Positions 1 through 8,056 of a stretch of DNA of 64,000 bases are shown here, piece after piece. This DNA is from Snodgrassella alvi. GTDB taxonomy: Bacteria > Pseudomonadota > Gammaproteobacteria > Burkholderiales > Neisseriaceae. The notes under the pieces were generated by a model, which was not told the DNA's origin, ran no database searches, and saw only the letters and a list, made by a program, of their open reading frames with translations. Position numbers and translations under genes: made by a program. The stretch spans positions 49,625 to 113,624 of the forward strand of contig NZ_MEIR01000081.1 in the NCBI RefSeq assembly GCF_002777825.1, in the 5' to 3' direction. Each line of letters opens with the position of its first letter. The first letter of the stretch is position 1.

Positions 1-560
1 ATTAATTTATCGCACTTTCCCAATTCTGCATGGATACTGCCCATCTTCCATATGATATTTCTGCGTAGCCGGTGCAACTTTACACAGACAGCGTACATGC
101 CGGCTTAACTGGTTAATATCAGCCATTTTGAAATTAACCCAGCTTCAGTAGCTGCGGCGAGCAGGCGCAATACTGTATTGGTAGAACCGCCCATAGCAAT
201 ATCCTGGCTCATGGCATTATTGAACGCTGCCTTGGTGGCAATGCTGCGAGGAAGAACACTGCTATCATCCTGCTCATAATAGCGTTTGGTTAATTCAACA
301 ATACGCCGGCCTGCTTCGAGAAACAGTTCTTTACGTAATGCATGGGTAGCCATTAAAGAACCATTACCGGGTAAAGATAAGCCCAGTGCTTCAGTCAGAC
401 AGTTCATTGAATTGGCGGTAAACATGCCTGAGCAAGAACCGCAGGTAGGGCAGGCGCTGCGTTCTACACTGGCTACAGTTTCATCGCTGATTTTATCATT
501 ACCGGCTTCATTCATCGTATCTATCAAATCCAATTGGCGCCTTTATTGCTAACCATTAGG
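1..560 (-). pseudogene. ilvD: ilvD remnant (dihydroxy-acid dehydratase), frameshifted
   Basis: Dihydroxy-acid dehydratase makes 2-keto acids in branched-chain amino acid synthesis and carries an Fe-S cluster. On the minus strand, bases 533-105 encode the conserved middle of the enzyme, including [16 protein letters not shown], the ELTKRYYEQ stretch and [10 protein letters not shown] one-base loss near 135 changes frame. Bases 125-25 then encode [11 protein letters not shown] and [13 protein letters not shown], which continue IlvD in another frame, and a further shift near 40 continues the homology. Only about a quarter of a roughly 600-residue enzyme is visible, and nothing IlvD-like is seen upstream of 560. 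I read it as a decaying, non-functional copy; more of it may lie left of the window. Confidence 0.85.
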
Positions 561-871
561 GTTTGCAAGATTATAATCGGCAACTCAAATTGCGCACCAT
601 AGTGCACGAGCACCCATAGTATACATGTAGTTAATTTTTATAAGCCCAGGGCTAAATTTTAATTACAATGGTTTTAGCCAGATAGTCTTCTAAAGTGCGC
701 CGATAGGTTGCGGTGCGAAATAACATAAAAAAATAAAGTTATGATATTAGGTTTAACTAATGCAATTACAATATCTTGATAAAAGATCAGATTTAGCGAT
801 AGACCTACTGTGATTAATGCAACAGAAGGGACTATTGTACGGAGTAAAATAGTCCCAATAAAGCCGGGATA
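561..871. other. AT-rich intergenic stretch
   Basis: I see no gene. Bases 662-688 resemble 1540-1566 (TTACAATGG, then TTAGC, then GATAGTCT), an imperfect direct repeat of unknown origin. Confidence 0.5.
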
Positions 872-1117
872 CTATCTTCTATCCTGATAACCTTTATTCT
901 TAGCAGTTTTTTTCCAAAGGATTAGCCTTTTGTACTCATCATAAATGCTCTGATCAATAAAATACATTAATAACGGAACTAAAGTGGCCAGTATTGAATA
1001 TATTTTTCCGGCTAGGATACTGTGCAATATTTTGGCTAAAAGCCCAAAGAAAAGTATGTCCAGAATCATACCAAGATGAAAAATCAGCCCATTAATTAAA
1101 ACAGCCGCAATACGCAT
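872..1117 (-). CDS. Possible RDD-like small membrane protein (fragment)
   Basis: The 81-residue product has two hydrophobic stretches (about residues 3-30 and 40-53) and a basic tail. Its start, MRIAAVLINGLIF, resembles the first helix of RDD-family membrane proteins, with Asn in place of the usual Asp, but the protein is shorter than that family. No convincing ribosome binding site precedes the ATG. It lies alone in an AT-rich region next to a decaying ilvD, so it may be another remnant. Weak call. Confidence 0.3.
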   Translation of the reverse strand: MRIAAVLINGLIFHLGMILDILFFGLLAKILHSILAGKIYSILATLVPLLMYFIDQSIYDEYKRLILWKKTAKNKGYQDRR

Positions 1118-1774
1118 CCGAGGTAAGAGGCTAGTTCAACTTCATAATCATTCGCTAAGGTATTAGTGAATGAGGATGAAAGAAAATTTGTCTTATGTAG
1201 AGGTATTCAAAAGTAAATATAAGATATATAAAGTTATATTATATAAACTTCTTGCAGGGTAAATAATATTTTATTTTTAATATATCAATTTATAGTTGGA
1301 TTGACAGGAAATAAACTATTTACTGAACTAGCAGATAGACTATTTGGATAAATAGTAATGCCACTGCAATTATAAATTTCTGTTTGATTAGAAAACAACA
1401 AAGTAATTATTTAAGCTATAAAATCTTTAGGAAATACTAATTTGCAATTTTATATTTGTATTTAAATTAACTGATTAATGATGATGTTAAGTGTATTTGT
1501 GTCAATGATTGCTTATATCACTATGACTTAATGCCTTTGATTACAATGGTGTTAGCAGGATAGTCTCATCGTTAGGCTATTTGCCTCTAATCGAATTTAA
1601 CAGACAACCACTCCTTAATTTTGTTGTTTGAATGTGCGTGGTCATTCCAATTTGGATTAGCTTTATATATTCTTCTGATTGCTTAGTGCTCTTATTGCTT
1701 TTTAAACAGATTTCCGTTGCTCTACTGATGAATTACGTTAGAATCAGCTTATCTGTTTGTAAAGGGGGTGAATC
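1118..1774. other. AT-rich intergenic region upstream of ubiH
   Basis: About 650 bases with no supported gene. An open frame at 1632-1844 has no Shine-Dalgarno and no recognisable product. GGGGGTG at 1765-1771 is a good ribosome binding site for the ATG at 1775. Confidence 0.5.
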
Positions 1775-2965
1775 ATGCAGCCATTGTCACATTATCCGTT
1801 TATTATTATCGGTGCTGGTCCCGTTGGTATGCTCGCCGCTCTGATGTTACAGCAGCAGGGTAAGCCTGTATTACTGCTGGAAGCGCGTGCTGCCGACAGC
1901 CACTTAACTGACCAGCGCACGCTGGCCTTGTCGTATCACAGTATTCAGGTTTTCCGCCGGGCTGGTGTGGATCTGCCTGATGAAACCTTTACTTTTATTC
2001 AGCAGGTGCATGTATCGCGGCAACAACATTTTGGTCGTGTATTGCTGACAGCGCAGGATATTAATTTGCCGTATCTTGGTGCCACAATTGATTATGCTCG
2101 GCTATTACATGCCTGTGAAAAGGCATTGCAAAAATATCATATCCCTGTGCAATGGCAGACTACTGTAGAACAAGTACAAAGTACCGCACATTGGGCTTCA
2201 GTACGATGTGTATACCAGCAACAACAGCATATTCTGACGGCGCAATGGCTGATTATGGCCGAGGGCGGTAATCTGGCGGCCAGCTTGCCGGATATTCGGG
2301 TACGCAGCTATGATTACCAACAGCAGGCACTGGTAAATACCCTGAAATTTGAATCTGGTAATCAGGCTGTTGCCTATGAACGTTTTACCCGAAATGGCCC
2401 TTTCGCATTATTGCCTTATGGTGATGATTTTCGCCTGGTATGGACTTGTACTCCCGAGGAAGCACAACAGCGCCGGCAGCAGGATGTGCATGTATTTAAT
2501 CAACAATTACAAGCTGTAATAGGAAGCCGGTTTGGTCAGTTGTGTCAGATGGGTACGCCGGCGACTTTTCCGCTGAAATTGCGTCAGCTTAATCAGGTGT
2601 ACAGTCAACGGGTAATCTGTATCGGCAATGCAGCTCAAACCATGCATCCGGTTGCAGCTCAGGGGTTGAATCTAGGGGTACGCGATGCGGAAACGCTCAG
2701 TGAGATATTGGGTAATGCTGGTTCGGCTGAGTTGGATAATACTGCTTTAGCCAGAAAGTATGCGCAGGCACGTGCATATGATGCTCATGCAGTTGTCGGT
2801 TTTACCCACATTCTGGTACAGCTCTTTGATCATGCCCATAGCGGGCTGAAATATGGGCAAAGTCTGGGTATGGGCATCTTGGGCGCAATACCTGCATTAA
2901 GACATCAATTTACCAGACGGCTAGTTTTCGGCTTGAACCAGCATTCCAGTTATCTGGTTAAATGA
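1775..2965 (+). CDS. ubiH: UbiH, 2-octaprenyl-6-methoxyphenol hydroxylase
   Basis: FAD-dependent aromatic hydroxylase of ubiquinone biosynthesis, acting in the Ubi complex. The 396-residue length is normal. The N-terminal dinucleotide-binding motif GAGPVG is at residues 13-18. The UbiH-like stretches QVHVS and AYERFTRNGPFALLP are present, and the second FAD motif reads IGNAAQTMHPVAAQGLNLG, close to the NAAQTLHP form typical of UbiH rather than the GDAAH form of its paralogues. A strong GGGGGTG lies 4 bases before the ATG. A second hydroxylase gene starts 15 bases downstream, so the two probably formed one operon before the prophage entered the second gene. Confidence 0.88.
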   Translation: MQPLSHYPFIIIGAGPVGMLAALMLQQQGKPVLLLEARAADSHLTDQRTLALSYHSIQVFRRAGVDLPDETFTFIQQVHVSRQQHFGRVLLTAQDINLPYLGATIDYARLLHACEKALQKYHIPVQWQTTVEQVQSTAHWASVRCVYQQQQHILTAQWLIMAEGGNLAASLPDIRVRSYDYQQQALVNTLKFESGNQAVAYERFTRNGPFALLPYGDDFRLVWTCTPEEAQQRRQQDVHVFNQQLQAVIGSRFGQLCQMGTPATFPLKLRQLNQVYSQRVICIGNAAQTMHPVAAQGLNLGVRDAETLSEILGNAGSAELDNTALARKYAQARAYDAHAVVGFTHILVQLFDHAHSGLKYGQSLGMGILGAIPALRHQFTRRLVFGLNQHSSYLVK

Positions 2966-2980
2966 CACTGTTTTATCAAT

Positions 2981-3838
2981 ATGGATAGTAATATGGGTAA
3001 TAAACAGCAGTATGATTTTGATGTCATTATTCTGGGGGGCGGACTAGTTGGCGCCACTCTGGCTCTGGCCTTGCTCCAGCAGGGCAAAAAAGTGCTGTTG
3101 CTGGAAAAAAAGCCGCCCCAAACTAATTTAAGCAGTCTCTCTCATTCTTGGGATGCCCGTATCTATGCTGTTAGTCCAGCTAACCAGCAGTTTTTAAATA
3201 AGTTAGGTGTCTGGCCAGCAGAGCGGGTACAGACAGTAAACCGTATGCAAGTGTATGGTGATAATCATGGACATATCAGCTTTGATGCCACCAGTGTGAA
3301 TGTACCCTGTTTAAATTATATGTTGGAAAACCGTTATCTGCTGGCAAAAATATGGCTGGCACTGGCAGAAAATGGCGTAACGATAGCAGAAAGTCGGCCA
3401 CAGTCAGTTAAAACCGATGTCTGGTCAGCACAGATAACACTTGAAAATGGCAAATCTTATCGTAGTCAGTTACTGGTAGGTGCGGATGGTGCTAATTCAT
3501 GGCTGCGTGAACAGGTTGGCATCGAAGTGAGCGCATCTCCTTACCGACAGCAGGGGGTAGTGGCTAATTTCAGCACGGCAAAGCCACATCATGGTTGTGC
3601 CTATCAATGGTTCCGTGGTGGCGATATCCTCGCTTATCTGCCTTTACCACAACAACAGATTTCTATTGTCTGGTCAACTGCTGATGCAGAAAAGCTGACT
3701 ATGCTGGCCGGGGAAGATTTTGCATGGCAGGTTACTCAGGCTGGCCATTACACACTGGGCGAGCTAACGCTGACTACACAAGTATTCACATTTGATCTGA
3801 TAAAACGTCAGAAACAATTTTTATTAATGGTCGCGTAA
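2981..3838 (+). CDS. N-terminal part of UbiF/UbiI/UbiM-type FAD hydroxylase, cut by prophage
   Basis: Residues 1-277 are the host part of a ubiquinone-pathway FAD monooxygenase: GGGLVG FAD motif near residue 20, DARIYAVSP and VGADGANSWLR. After the attL core (3798-3811) the frame runs into phage DNA and ends eight residues later (KQFLLMVA). The missing C-terminal third, with the GDAAHTVHPLAGQG motif, lies 40 kb away at 43881-44240 in the same frame. Joining the core copies gives a 391-residue protein, the normal family length. ATG 2981 or 2993 may be the start. Whether the target is UbiF, UbiI or UbiM cannot be settled here; alone this fragment lacks the second FAD motif and should be inactive. 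Confidence 0.9.
   Translation: MDSNMGNKQQYDFDVIILGGGLVGATLALALLQQGKKVLLLEKKPPQTNLSSLSHSWDARIYAVSPANQQFLNKLGVWPAERVQTVNRMQVYGDNHGHISFDATSVNVPCLNYMLENRYLLAKIWLALAENGVTIAESRPQSVKTDVWSAQITLENGKSYRSQLLVGADGANSWLREQVGIEVSASPYRQQGVVANFSTAKPHHGCAYQWFRGGDILAYLPLPQQQISIVWSTADAEKLTMLAGEDFAWQVTQAGHYTLGELTLTTQVFTFDLIKRQKQFLLMVA
3798..3811 (+). repeat. attL core
   Basis: TGATAAAACGTCAG, repeated exactly at 43882-43895. It lies inside the hydroxylase gene and encodes part of LIKRQ. Recombining the two copies restores the reading frame, which identifies it as the integrase crossover region. Confidence 0.9.
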
Positions 3839-3878
3839 TATATTATTTCAAATAAATAAACAAATAAGATAAAATAAG

Positions 3879-3911
3879 CCTATTCCGCAATCTTTAAACC
3901 TATTCCGCAAT
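3879..3911. repeat. Putative integrase arm-type sites, left end
   Basis: CCTATTCCGCAAT occurs twice, at 3879-3891 and 3899-3911, spaced 20 bases. The second copy overlaps the integrase stop codon. The same TATTCCGCA core occurs at the right prophage end (43768-43776), and an inverted ATTCCGCAA at 43831-43839. Repeated short sites at both ends of an integrase-bearing element are typical arm-binding sites; this is inferred from position and repetition. Confidence 0.6.
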
Positions 3912-4961
3912 TTCACCGTTGCTATGCTCAAAAGGCGTTAAGGGACGAGTGCGCCTAATATATACTTTTTTAGTCATGCTTACACTGGCGTGACCCATTA
4001 ATTTACTCGCTTCCTCTTCGCTAGATACAAGCGATTTATCTGTCGCAGATTTAGCGCGTAAATCTCTGAATTGAATCTGCGCCAACTCCACGGCATGTTC
4101 TGGGTGGTTTTGAATAGCTAAACTGCGGGCAACATCAAAGCGGTACTCTAGGTTGCTTATAGTCATTTTTCTTTTACGTTTGTTTAGAAATAAAAAACCG
4201 CCATGAGGAGCGCGACGCGTAATAATATTCTGCAATCTGGCTGTAACAACGAATCTAAGGGCGTGACTTGTTTTGTTTTGCTTGATACTGAGTATGCCTT
4301 TTTGGATATGGTCGGTATGAATTTTAACTGTGTCACAAGGACGCTGCCCAAGCATCATCGCTATCTCCATCGCATCACGCAAATCTTGGCCACCATATTT
4401 ATACAGGATGCTATAGATATAATCTTCAACATATACATCCCTTGGCTGTTCTTTATTTCGTTTGATATCTTTTGATGGTGATTCTTTTGATGTATACCCC
4501 CAATGAGCAGGGCGGCAATATGTCCATACATGGCTAAATAAAGCCATTTCCCTGTTGGCTGAGACTGGTGCATTGTTACGCCATTTAAAATATTCCCGTA
4601 TATGGACTGCATCAATATCTTCTAGAAGTACCGGATTGGCACCACCAAAAAACAAATTTAGATTTTTTGCTTGGTAGTGATTATCTTTCTGTGATTTAGG
4701 TGCTTTTTTAGGGACTACTTCCAACATATATCGTTGTAATGCCTGCACAAAAGTGATTTGGTGAGCCTTATCAAGCTTCTGTAGTGACAACTCCGACCAT
4801 TTTTGACAGGCTTTCACATAATCATTGCCTAGCGGTATTTCTTTACGCGGTTTGCCACCAGTATCGAAGTAATACCATGTCACTATGCCGTTGCGCGTTT
4901 TGCGTTTACGTGCACGCATGCCTGTTGGTAGATTTAAATTAACTGTTGCTTTACGACCCAT
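3900..4961 (-). CDS. int: Tyrosine recombinase / phage integrase
   Basis: Catalyses integration and excision at the 14-bp core. The 353-residue product has a basic N-terminal region, a core-binding domain at about residues 65-150 (TFVQALQRYMLEVVPK) and a C-terminal catalytic domain with the first arginine in MMLGQRPCDTVKI, the second in QFRDLRAKSAT, the LMGHAS box and the nucleophile tyrosine in MTKKVYIRR. GGGGGC lies 3 bases before the ATG. It points out of the prophage next to attL, and its 3' end overlaps a putative arm site. Its usual partner, a DUF4224 gene, is 19 bases upstream. Confidence 0.95.
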   Translation of the reverse strand: MGRKATVNLNLPTGMRARKRKTRNGIVTWYYFDTGGKPRKEIPLGNDYVKACQKWSELSLQKLDKAHQITFVQALQRYMLEVVPKKAPKSQKDNHYQAKNLNLFFGGANPVLLEDIDAVHIREYFKWRNNAPVSANREMALFSHVWTYCRPAHWGYTSKESPSKDIKRNKEQPRDVYVEDYIYSILYKYGGQDLRDAMEIAMMLGQRPCDTVKIHTDHIQKGILSIKQNKTSHALRFVVTARLQNIITRRAPHGGFLFLNKRKRKMTISNLEYRFDVARSLAIQNHPEHAVELAQIQFRDLRAKSATDKSLVSSEEEASKLMGHASVSMTKKVYIRRTRPLTPFEHSNGEIAE

Positions 4962-4980
4962 ATAGCCCCCAATAATAAGA

Positions 4981-5235
4981 TTATGCCGAGTTGCTTAGCA
5001 TAGGTGATTGCCAGCGTGTTTTAACTTGAGTACTGCTTGAATGCTGCTTTTTATTCCCTAATAGGGCTTGGCGCAATACTATCGGCTCATTTCTTCCATT
5101 TAAACGAAAAGGAATACCCTGTTTTCTTAAATGTTCAACTTGCTTGCTTTTGGCTTTATACCCCGTTAATACGATTACCTCTGCTGGTGTCAAAAATTCT
5201 GCATAGGGTGATGTTTCAGACATAATCTTGCTCAT
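4981..5235 (-). CDS. DUF4224 protein, probable excisionase/integrase accessory
   Basis: The 84-residue product shows the DUF4224 pattern FLTPAEVIVLTGYKAKSKQ followed by HLRKQGIPFRLNGRNEP. Such small proteins commonly sit directly upstream of tyrosine integrases and resemble an excisionase winged-helix fold. The second half (residues 60-84) is polar and looks disordered. The start could be ATG 5235 or 5223; neither has a strong ribosome binding site. Its role in excision is inferred from position. Confidence 0.75.
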   Translation of the reverse strand: MSKIMSETSPYAEFLTPAEVIVLTGYKAKSKQVEHLRKQGIPFRLNGRNEPIVLRQALLGNKKQHSSSTQVKTRWQSPMLSNSA

Positions 5236-5241
5236 ATAAAA

Positions 5242-5258
5242 ACCGGCTAATTGCCGGT
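5242..5258 (-). terminator. Intergenic hairpin module 1
   Basis: ACCGGC/GCCGGT stem with a 5-base loop, followed on the minus strand by a run of T, just upstream of the DUF4224 gene. Confidence 0.6.
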
Positions 5259-5284
5259 GTGTGTGTTGTTACGTTTGCTTAGGG

Positions 5285-5518
5285 TTATTTAGGTTGCGGT
5301 GTGTTATGCCAGTCGCAGGATAGGCCTCCGGCGTAACCATCCCTGTAAGTAAGGCAGGTGATTTTGCGTCCATCTCTTAAAGTTATAGATGTTTCTCCTA
5401 TATGACGGGCGGCTTCTTTATCAATCTGTTTACGTGTTTCGGCTCTCTCGGCTTCTGTCATTTCACAACCAGCAATAAAAAAAGCCGCTGTAGCAGCTAT
5501 AATCAATTTAGTTTTCAT
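5285..5518 (-). CDS. Small prophage lipoprotein
   Basis: The 77-residue product begins MKTKLIIAATAAFFIAGC, a lipoprotein signal peptide with lipobox IAGC, so the mature protein should be lipid-anchored. The mature part is short and charged, with a second Cys pair (KITCLTYRDG and GLSCDWH). I chose ATG 5518 rather than the upstream codon at 5539 because AGGA lies 9 bases before it and the signal peptide starts there. Phage-encoded lipoproteins of this size sometimes block superinfection; no family was recognised, so function is unknown. It is the second-to-last gene of the leftward operon. Confidence 0.65.
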   Translation of the reverse strand: MKTKLIIAATAAFFIAGCEMTEAERAETRKQIDKEAARHIGETSITLRDGRKITCLTYRDGYAGGLSCDWHNTPQPK

Positions 5519-5542
5519 GTTATCTGTCCTGATAATCAAAAT

Positions 5543-5628
5543 AAAAGCCAGCGATTAGCTGGCGTTGTCTACTCATCCACGGAAATGCACTCATCGAATG
5601 CATTTGAATTGATAAGTTATCCGTAAAT
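5543..5628. repeat. 86-bp direct repeat, copy 1
   Basis: Identical to 14723-14808. It covers an intergenic hairpin module and the 3' end of the small gene at 5617-5838. Its partner lies at the 3' end of a paralogous gene. Confidence 0.95.
5547..5563 (-). terminator. Intergenic hairpin module 2
   Basis: GCCAGC/GCTGGC stem, 5-base loop, then TTTTATTTT on the minus strand, 29 bases before the lipoprotein start. Confidence 0.7.
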
Positions 5629-5838
5629 TGTCAACGTTAAAGGGATCCACTCATCATTCTCATAACACGGAATCCAATCATCTGCTTGGTAACCTGTAGG
5701 GCAAGGGTTTTTTTCATCACAAGAAACAACCGTCCCTTTACGCGCACCAGTAAAAATAACGATAAAACCCTTATGTTTATTTCTTCGCGCTACGGGATAC
5801 ATATCTTCAGGAAGTAGCGTTTCAGCCTTTGAAATCAT
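5617..5838 (-). CDS. Small phage protein, paralogue of 14797-15039
   Basis: Unrecognised 73-residue protein. It shares with the 80-residue product at 14797-15039 the pattern YPVAR-(3)-KH-G, then V-F-G-(R/E)K-G-VV, a Trp-(2)-C and a final IYG, so the two are duplicates. The spacing suggests a small beta-rich fold of about 60 residues. AGGAG sits 7 bases before the ATG. The last codons and the downstream hairpin are identical at DNA level to the other copy, evidence of recent exchange. No function can be assigned. Confidence 0.7.
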   Translation of the reverse strand: MISKAETLLPEDMYPVARRNKHKGFIVIFTGARKGTVVSCDEKNPCPTGYQADDWIPCYENDEWIPLTLTIYG

Positions 5839-5883
5839 GATTAACTCCTTTCAATTTGAATTGTTTGTAATAGATAAACTAAA

Positions 5884-5901
5884 GCCCGCTGGTTGGCGGG
5901 C
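5884..5901 (-). terminator. Intergenic hairpin module 3
   Basis: GCCCGC/GCGGGC stem, 6-base loop, then TTT on the minus strand, upstream of the gene starting at 5838. Confidence 0.65.
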
Positions 5902-5913
5902 ATTTGAACTAAA

Positions 5914-6177
5914 TTAATTTTGCGGTATTGATTGTCTTAATTCTTCCAACCTTGCACCGATCCGCGTTTGCTCCTCCGTGTGTTGCTTAAAAAATTCGAA
6001 CGCCTGAGGAGGCAGAACTCCACCCACATCTTCTGCCATTTGTGCAGCCAAATCCTCTTGCCCTTGCAGAAACGCTTCATATTCATCAATCATTTTTAAA
6101 GCTGATTTGAACTCCTCATTACTAACAGCTTCTGCAATTAACGATAAGCTTGATTCATCAAAACATTCTAAAAGCAT
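5914..6177 (-). CDS. Hypothetical acidic phage protein
   Basis: The 87-residue, strongly acidic and mostly helical product (LIAEAVSNEEFKSALKMIDEYEAF) has no recognised domain. A purine-rich GAGAGATG precedes the ATG. It is one of the small genes in the leftward early operon; its acidic character and position are compatible with a host-takeover or anti-host factor, but nothing in the sequence proves it. Confidence 0.6.
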   Translation of the reverse strand: MLLECFDESSLSLIAEAVSNEEFKSALKMIDEYEAFLQGQEDLAAQMAEDVGGVLPPQAFEFFKQHTEEQTRIGARLEELRQSIPQN

Positions 6178-6298
6178 CTTTTCATCTCTCTATCGATTTT
6201 TAAACTCGGGCAGGGTAGCAGGTGGTTAGGCATCGACTGCCATCGTGCATATGCCAGAACTGCACTTCCAACAAACAACCCAATTCTACTATATATAT

Positions 6299-6865
6299 TC
6301 AATTTGCATTGTTATCCTTAACCAGTTTCAATGATTCGGATATGATTTGTGTCTTAGGCTTTTCAGAAAATGCATACTCTATCTTTACCCCTATAAAAAA
6401 TAGGATTAACTTTTCGTATACGCTTAGGTTTCTTGATACTTCTGTATAACCGTTTGCTGGTGTCATCCCTAACATCTCTAAGGCGGCTAGCCGAGCTGGA
6501 TAAGCTAAGGCGTCTACTTCCTCGTTATCCTTTTGCTCAAGTTCTAAAAAATTACCCTTAACCACCTCAATATCATAATCATCAAAATGCGAATATAGTG
6601 CTTCATACTCACGATATAGCGCTTTTGCTGATTGAGATTTGACGCCGGCTTTGATGGTTAATTGAAAAAACACAACGATAGTAATTATGAAGCCGGATAT
6701 TATTGCGCTACACAATCCGGCTACCGTGCAAATAGCCACGAGCATCAAAATAAACGCAGCCAACTTATCTAGTCGACCGAAAAACTTATACATAAATTTT
6801 TCATACCAAAATGAATAGGCAATCAAAAATTTTAAGTGTTGCGCCGTTTGTTCCTGGTTATCCAT
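6299..6865 (-). CDS. Two-TM membrane protein, SLATT-like architecture
   Basis: The 188-residue protein has a short N-terminal helix, two adjacent transmembrane segments (about residues 36-75, LAAFILMLVAICTVAGL then IISGFIITIVVFFQL) and a long charged helical cytosolic region. This layout resembles SLATT-type two-TM proteins, which can act as membrane effectors, but similarity is by layout only. Start chosen at ATG 6865, 8 bases after GGAGG, rather than 6880. It could be a superinfection-exclusion or abortive-infection membrane protein; function unproven. Confidence 0.6.
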   Translation of the reverse strand: MDNQEQTAQHLKFLIAYSFWYEKFMYKFFGRLDKLAAFILMLVAICTVAGLCSAIISGFIITIVVFFQLTIKAGVKSQSAKALYREYEALYSHFDDYDIEVVKGNFLELEQKDNEEVDALAYPARLAALEMLGMTPANGYTEVSRNLSVYEKLILFFIGVKIEYAFSEKPKTQIISESLKLVKDNNAN

Positions 6866-6904
6866 GCGTATTACCTCCATCTGTTATTAAGCTCAAAAAC
6901 TAAA

Positions 6905-6919
6905 GCCGCACTAGGCGGC
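6905..6919 (-). terminator. Intergenic hairpin module 4
   Basis: GCCGC/GCGGC stem with loop ACTAG (plus strand), followed by TTTAGTTTTT on the minus strand, upstream of the gene starting at 6865. Confidence 0.65.
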
Positions 6920-6930
6920 ATTGTTTGTGT

Positions 6931-6991
6931 TATCTGTCACGACCGCTTACGGCGGTCAGTCGGCACATACGAAAGTAAAGGAGGGCTAACT
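6931..6991 (+). ncRNA. Possible C4-like antisense RNA region
   Basis: On the plus strand, opposite to all neighbours, a GACCGC/GCGGTC hairpin (6941-6957) is followed by a purine-rich stretch and AGGAGG just before ATG 6992. This resembles the arrangement of C4-type antisense RNAs ahead of phage icd/ash/ant genes. I rely on remembered layout, not an alignment, so this is tentative. The 374 bases 6881-7254 otherwise hold only module 4 and the small frame at 6992. Confidence 0.25.
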
Positions 6992-7117
6992 ATGTGCTGC
7001 GCGCTGTTATTAATCCCGCCACCTGCGCGCTGGGCGGGTCAGAACACACCTACACCAAAAACTGATTACTCCACGCGTGAGCTGCTTCCCATCCGTCCAA
7101 TGTTTTTTCTGCGATAA
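6992..7117 (+). CDS. Possible 41-residue peptide on the opposite strand
   Basis: Short frame beginning MCCALLLIPPPARWAG with a strong AGGAGG 8 bases before the ATG. It is the only plausible plus-strand gene inside the leftward operon. The product is proline- and arginine-rich with no known domain. It may be the downstream target of a C4-like RNA or a chance frame; low confidence. Confidence 0.3.
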   Translation: MCCALLLIPPPARWAGQNTPTPKTDYSTRELLPIRPMFFLR

Positions 7118-7254
7118 CTTTTTTGACAGATTTGCATTTACCCTGATGTATTTTTTTGGATTGTTACTTTTTTCTTTCTTTAGGATTGTGCGAAAGACAA
7201 CAACATGAAACCTGCGTTTACAGGCTTGTAAATTACATTATTCATTTGTATACC

Positions 7255-7647
7255 CTAATCTTTCCGGCGCCGAATGTAATATTTAACCCTCATCGAAGTT
7301 GCCAACAGTCTTGCTTCGTTAACCGCTATTAACAACGCCCATCTATTGCTACTTGATGCTATAATTTCCCCACTGGAAGTTATTCGGGCATAGTTACAAT
7401 GGGCAGACGCCCAACTCTTTAACTCATCAATTACTTTTTCTGGTATATTCCATCCATTTTGCGACAAGGTCATTGCGACGTAATTGTCATCCGTTAAATT
7501 GAATTCCTCATCATTAACAGTAAGAAAAAGACAAAAGTTTTCACCACCCACAATCTCGTATGGAGAAAAAAGCAGAATTCGACCGTCATCGCGGCGTTCA
7601 ATCTCCCAAGAGTCTTCTTTTAATGTTAATTCTTCATTATTAGTCAT
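7255..7647 (-). CDS. Hypothetical phage protein, paralogue of 7659-8044
   Basis: The 130-residue product aligns without gaps over the middle and end with the adjacent broken gene: FNLTDD-(3)-AM, then ELI/VIDEL and YARITSSGEIIAS, then a helix rich in Ala. AGGAGGTG lies 5 bases before the ATG, an excellent ribosome binding site. The pair is a tandem duplication. No known family; the alternating pattern suggests a small alpha/beta domain. The intact state of this copy suggests it is the functional one. Confidence 0.65.
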   Translation of the reverse strand: MTNNEELTLKEDSWEIERRDDGRILLFSPYEIVGGENFCLFLTVNDEEFNLTDDNYVAMTLSQNGWNIPEKVIDELKSWASAHCNYARITSSGEIIASSSNRWALLIAVNEARLLATSMRVKYYIRRRKD

Positions 7648-7658
7648 CTTAACACCTC

Positions 7659-8044
7659 CTAATTAGGGCACCTAAATACCATAGCGAGCGCCAACTTTGC
7701 TGCGTCCTCAATCGCTTTGTGCAATAGATTTAAATCCCTGTGCTCTGCTATGATTTCGCCGCTGTCTACAACTTGCGCGTATTTAATGCCGTGCGTATTA
7801 TTTAATTCCTGTATTAATTCTTCTGTTAGGTCTAATTCTCTATCAGCGACGTACATGGCAGTTCGAGCATCGTCCGTCAACTTAAAAGATAATTCGTCTC
7901 TACTGTGAATATACAAAAAAGCCGTGCCCCATAGCCAAGTTCAAATGGGGCGAGGATTGCCGCATTCTTGTCATTAAGCTTCAAAACAGCCCAGCTGGGA
8001 AGGGTTGATACAGCCTCTGTAAATTTAGTCATATACATATACAT
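7659..8044 (-). pseudogene. Frameshifted paralogue of the 7255-7647 gene
   Basis: The N-terminal part (ATG 8044, preceded by GAGAGG; MYMYMTKFTEAV to LAPFELGYGARLF) stops at 7877. The C-terminal part (LTDDARTAMYVADREL to VVDSGEIIAEH) is open from a TTG codon at 7916. Both halves match the neighbour at 7255-7647, and adding one T to the T6 run at 7915-7920 joins them without gaps. So this is one gene broken at a homopolymer: a mutation, a phase-variable off state, or a sequencing error. A hairpin formed by 7926-7932 and 7945-7951 lies just before the T run. Confidence 0.7.
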
Positions 8045-8056
8045 TTTTATTGCCTC

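Noticed and set aside
1632..1844. 70-residue plus-strand frame overlapping the ubiH start
   Set aside because: No Shine-Dalgarno, hydrophobic low-quality product, overlaps the well-supported ubiH start in another frame.
7926..7951. Hairpin GCCCCAT/ATGGGGC as another intergenic module
   Set aside because: It lies inside the coding frame of the broken 7659-8044 gene, not between genes, so it was not counted.
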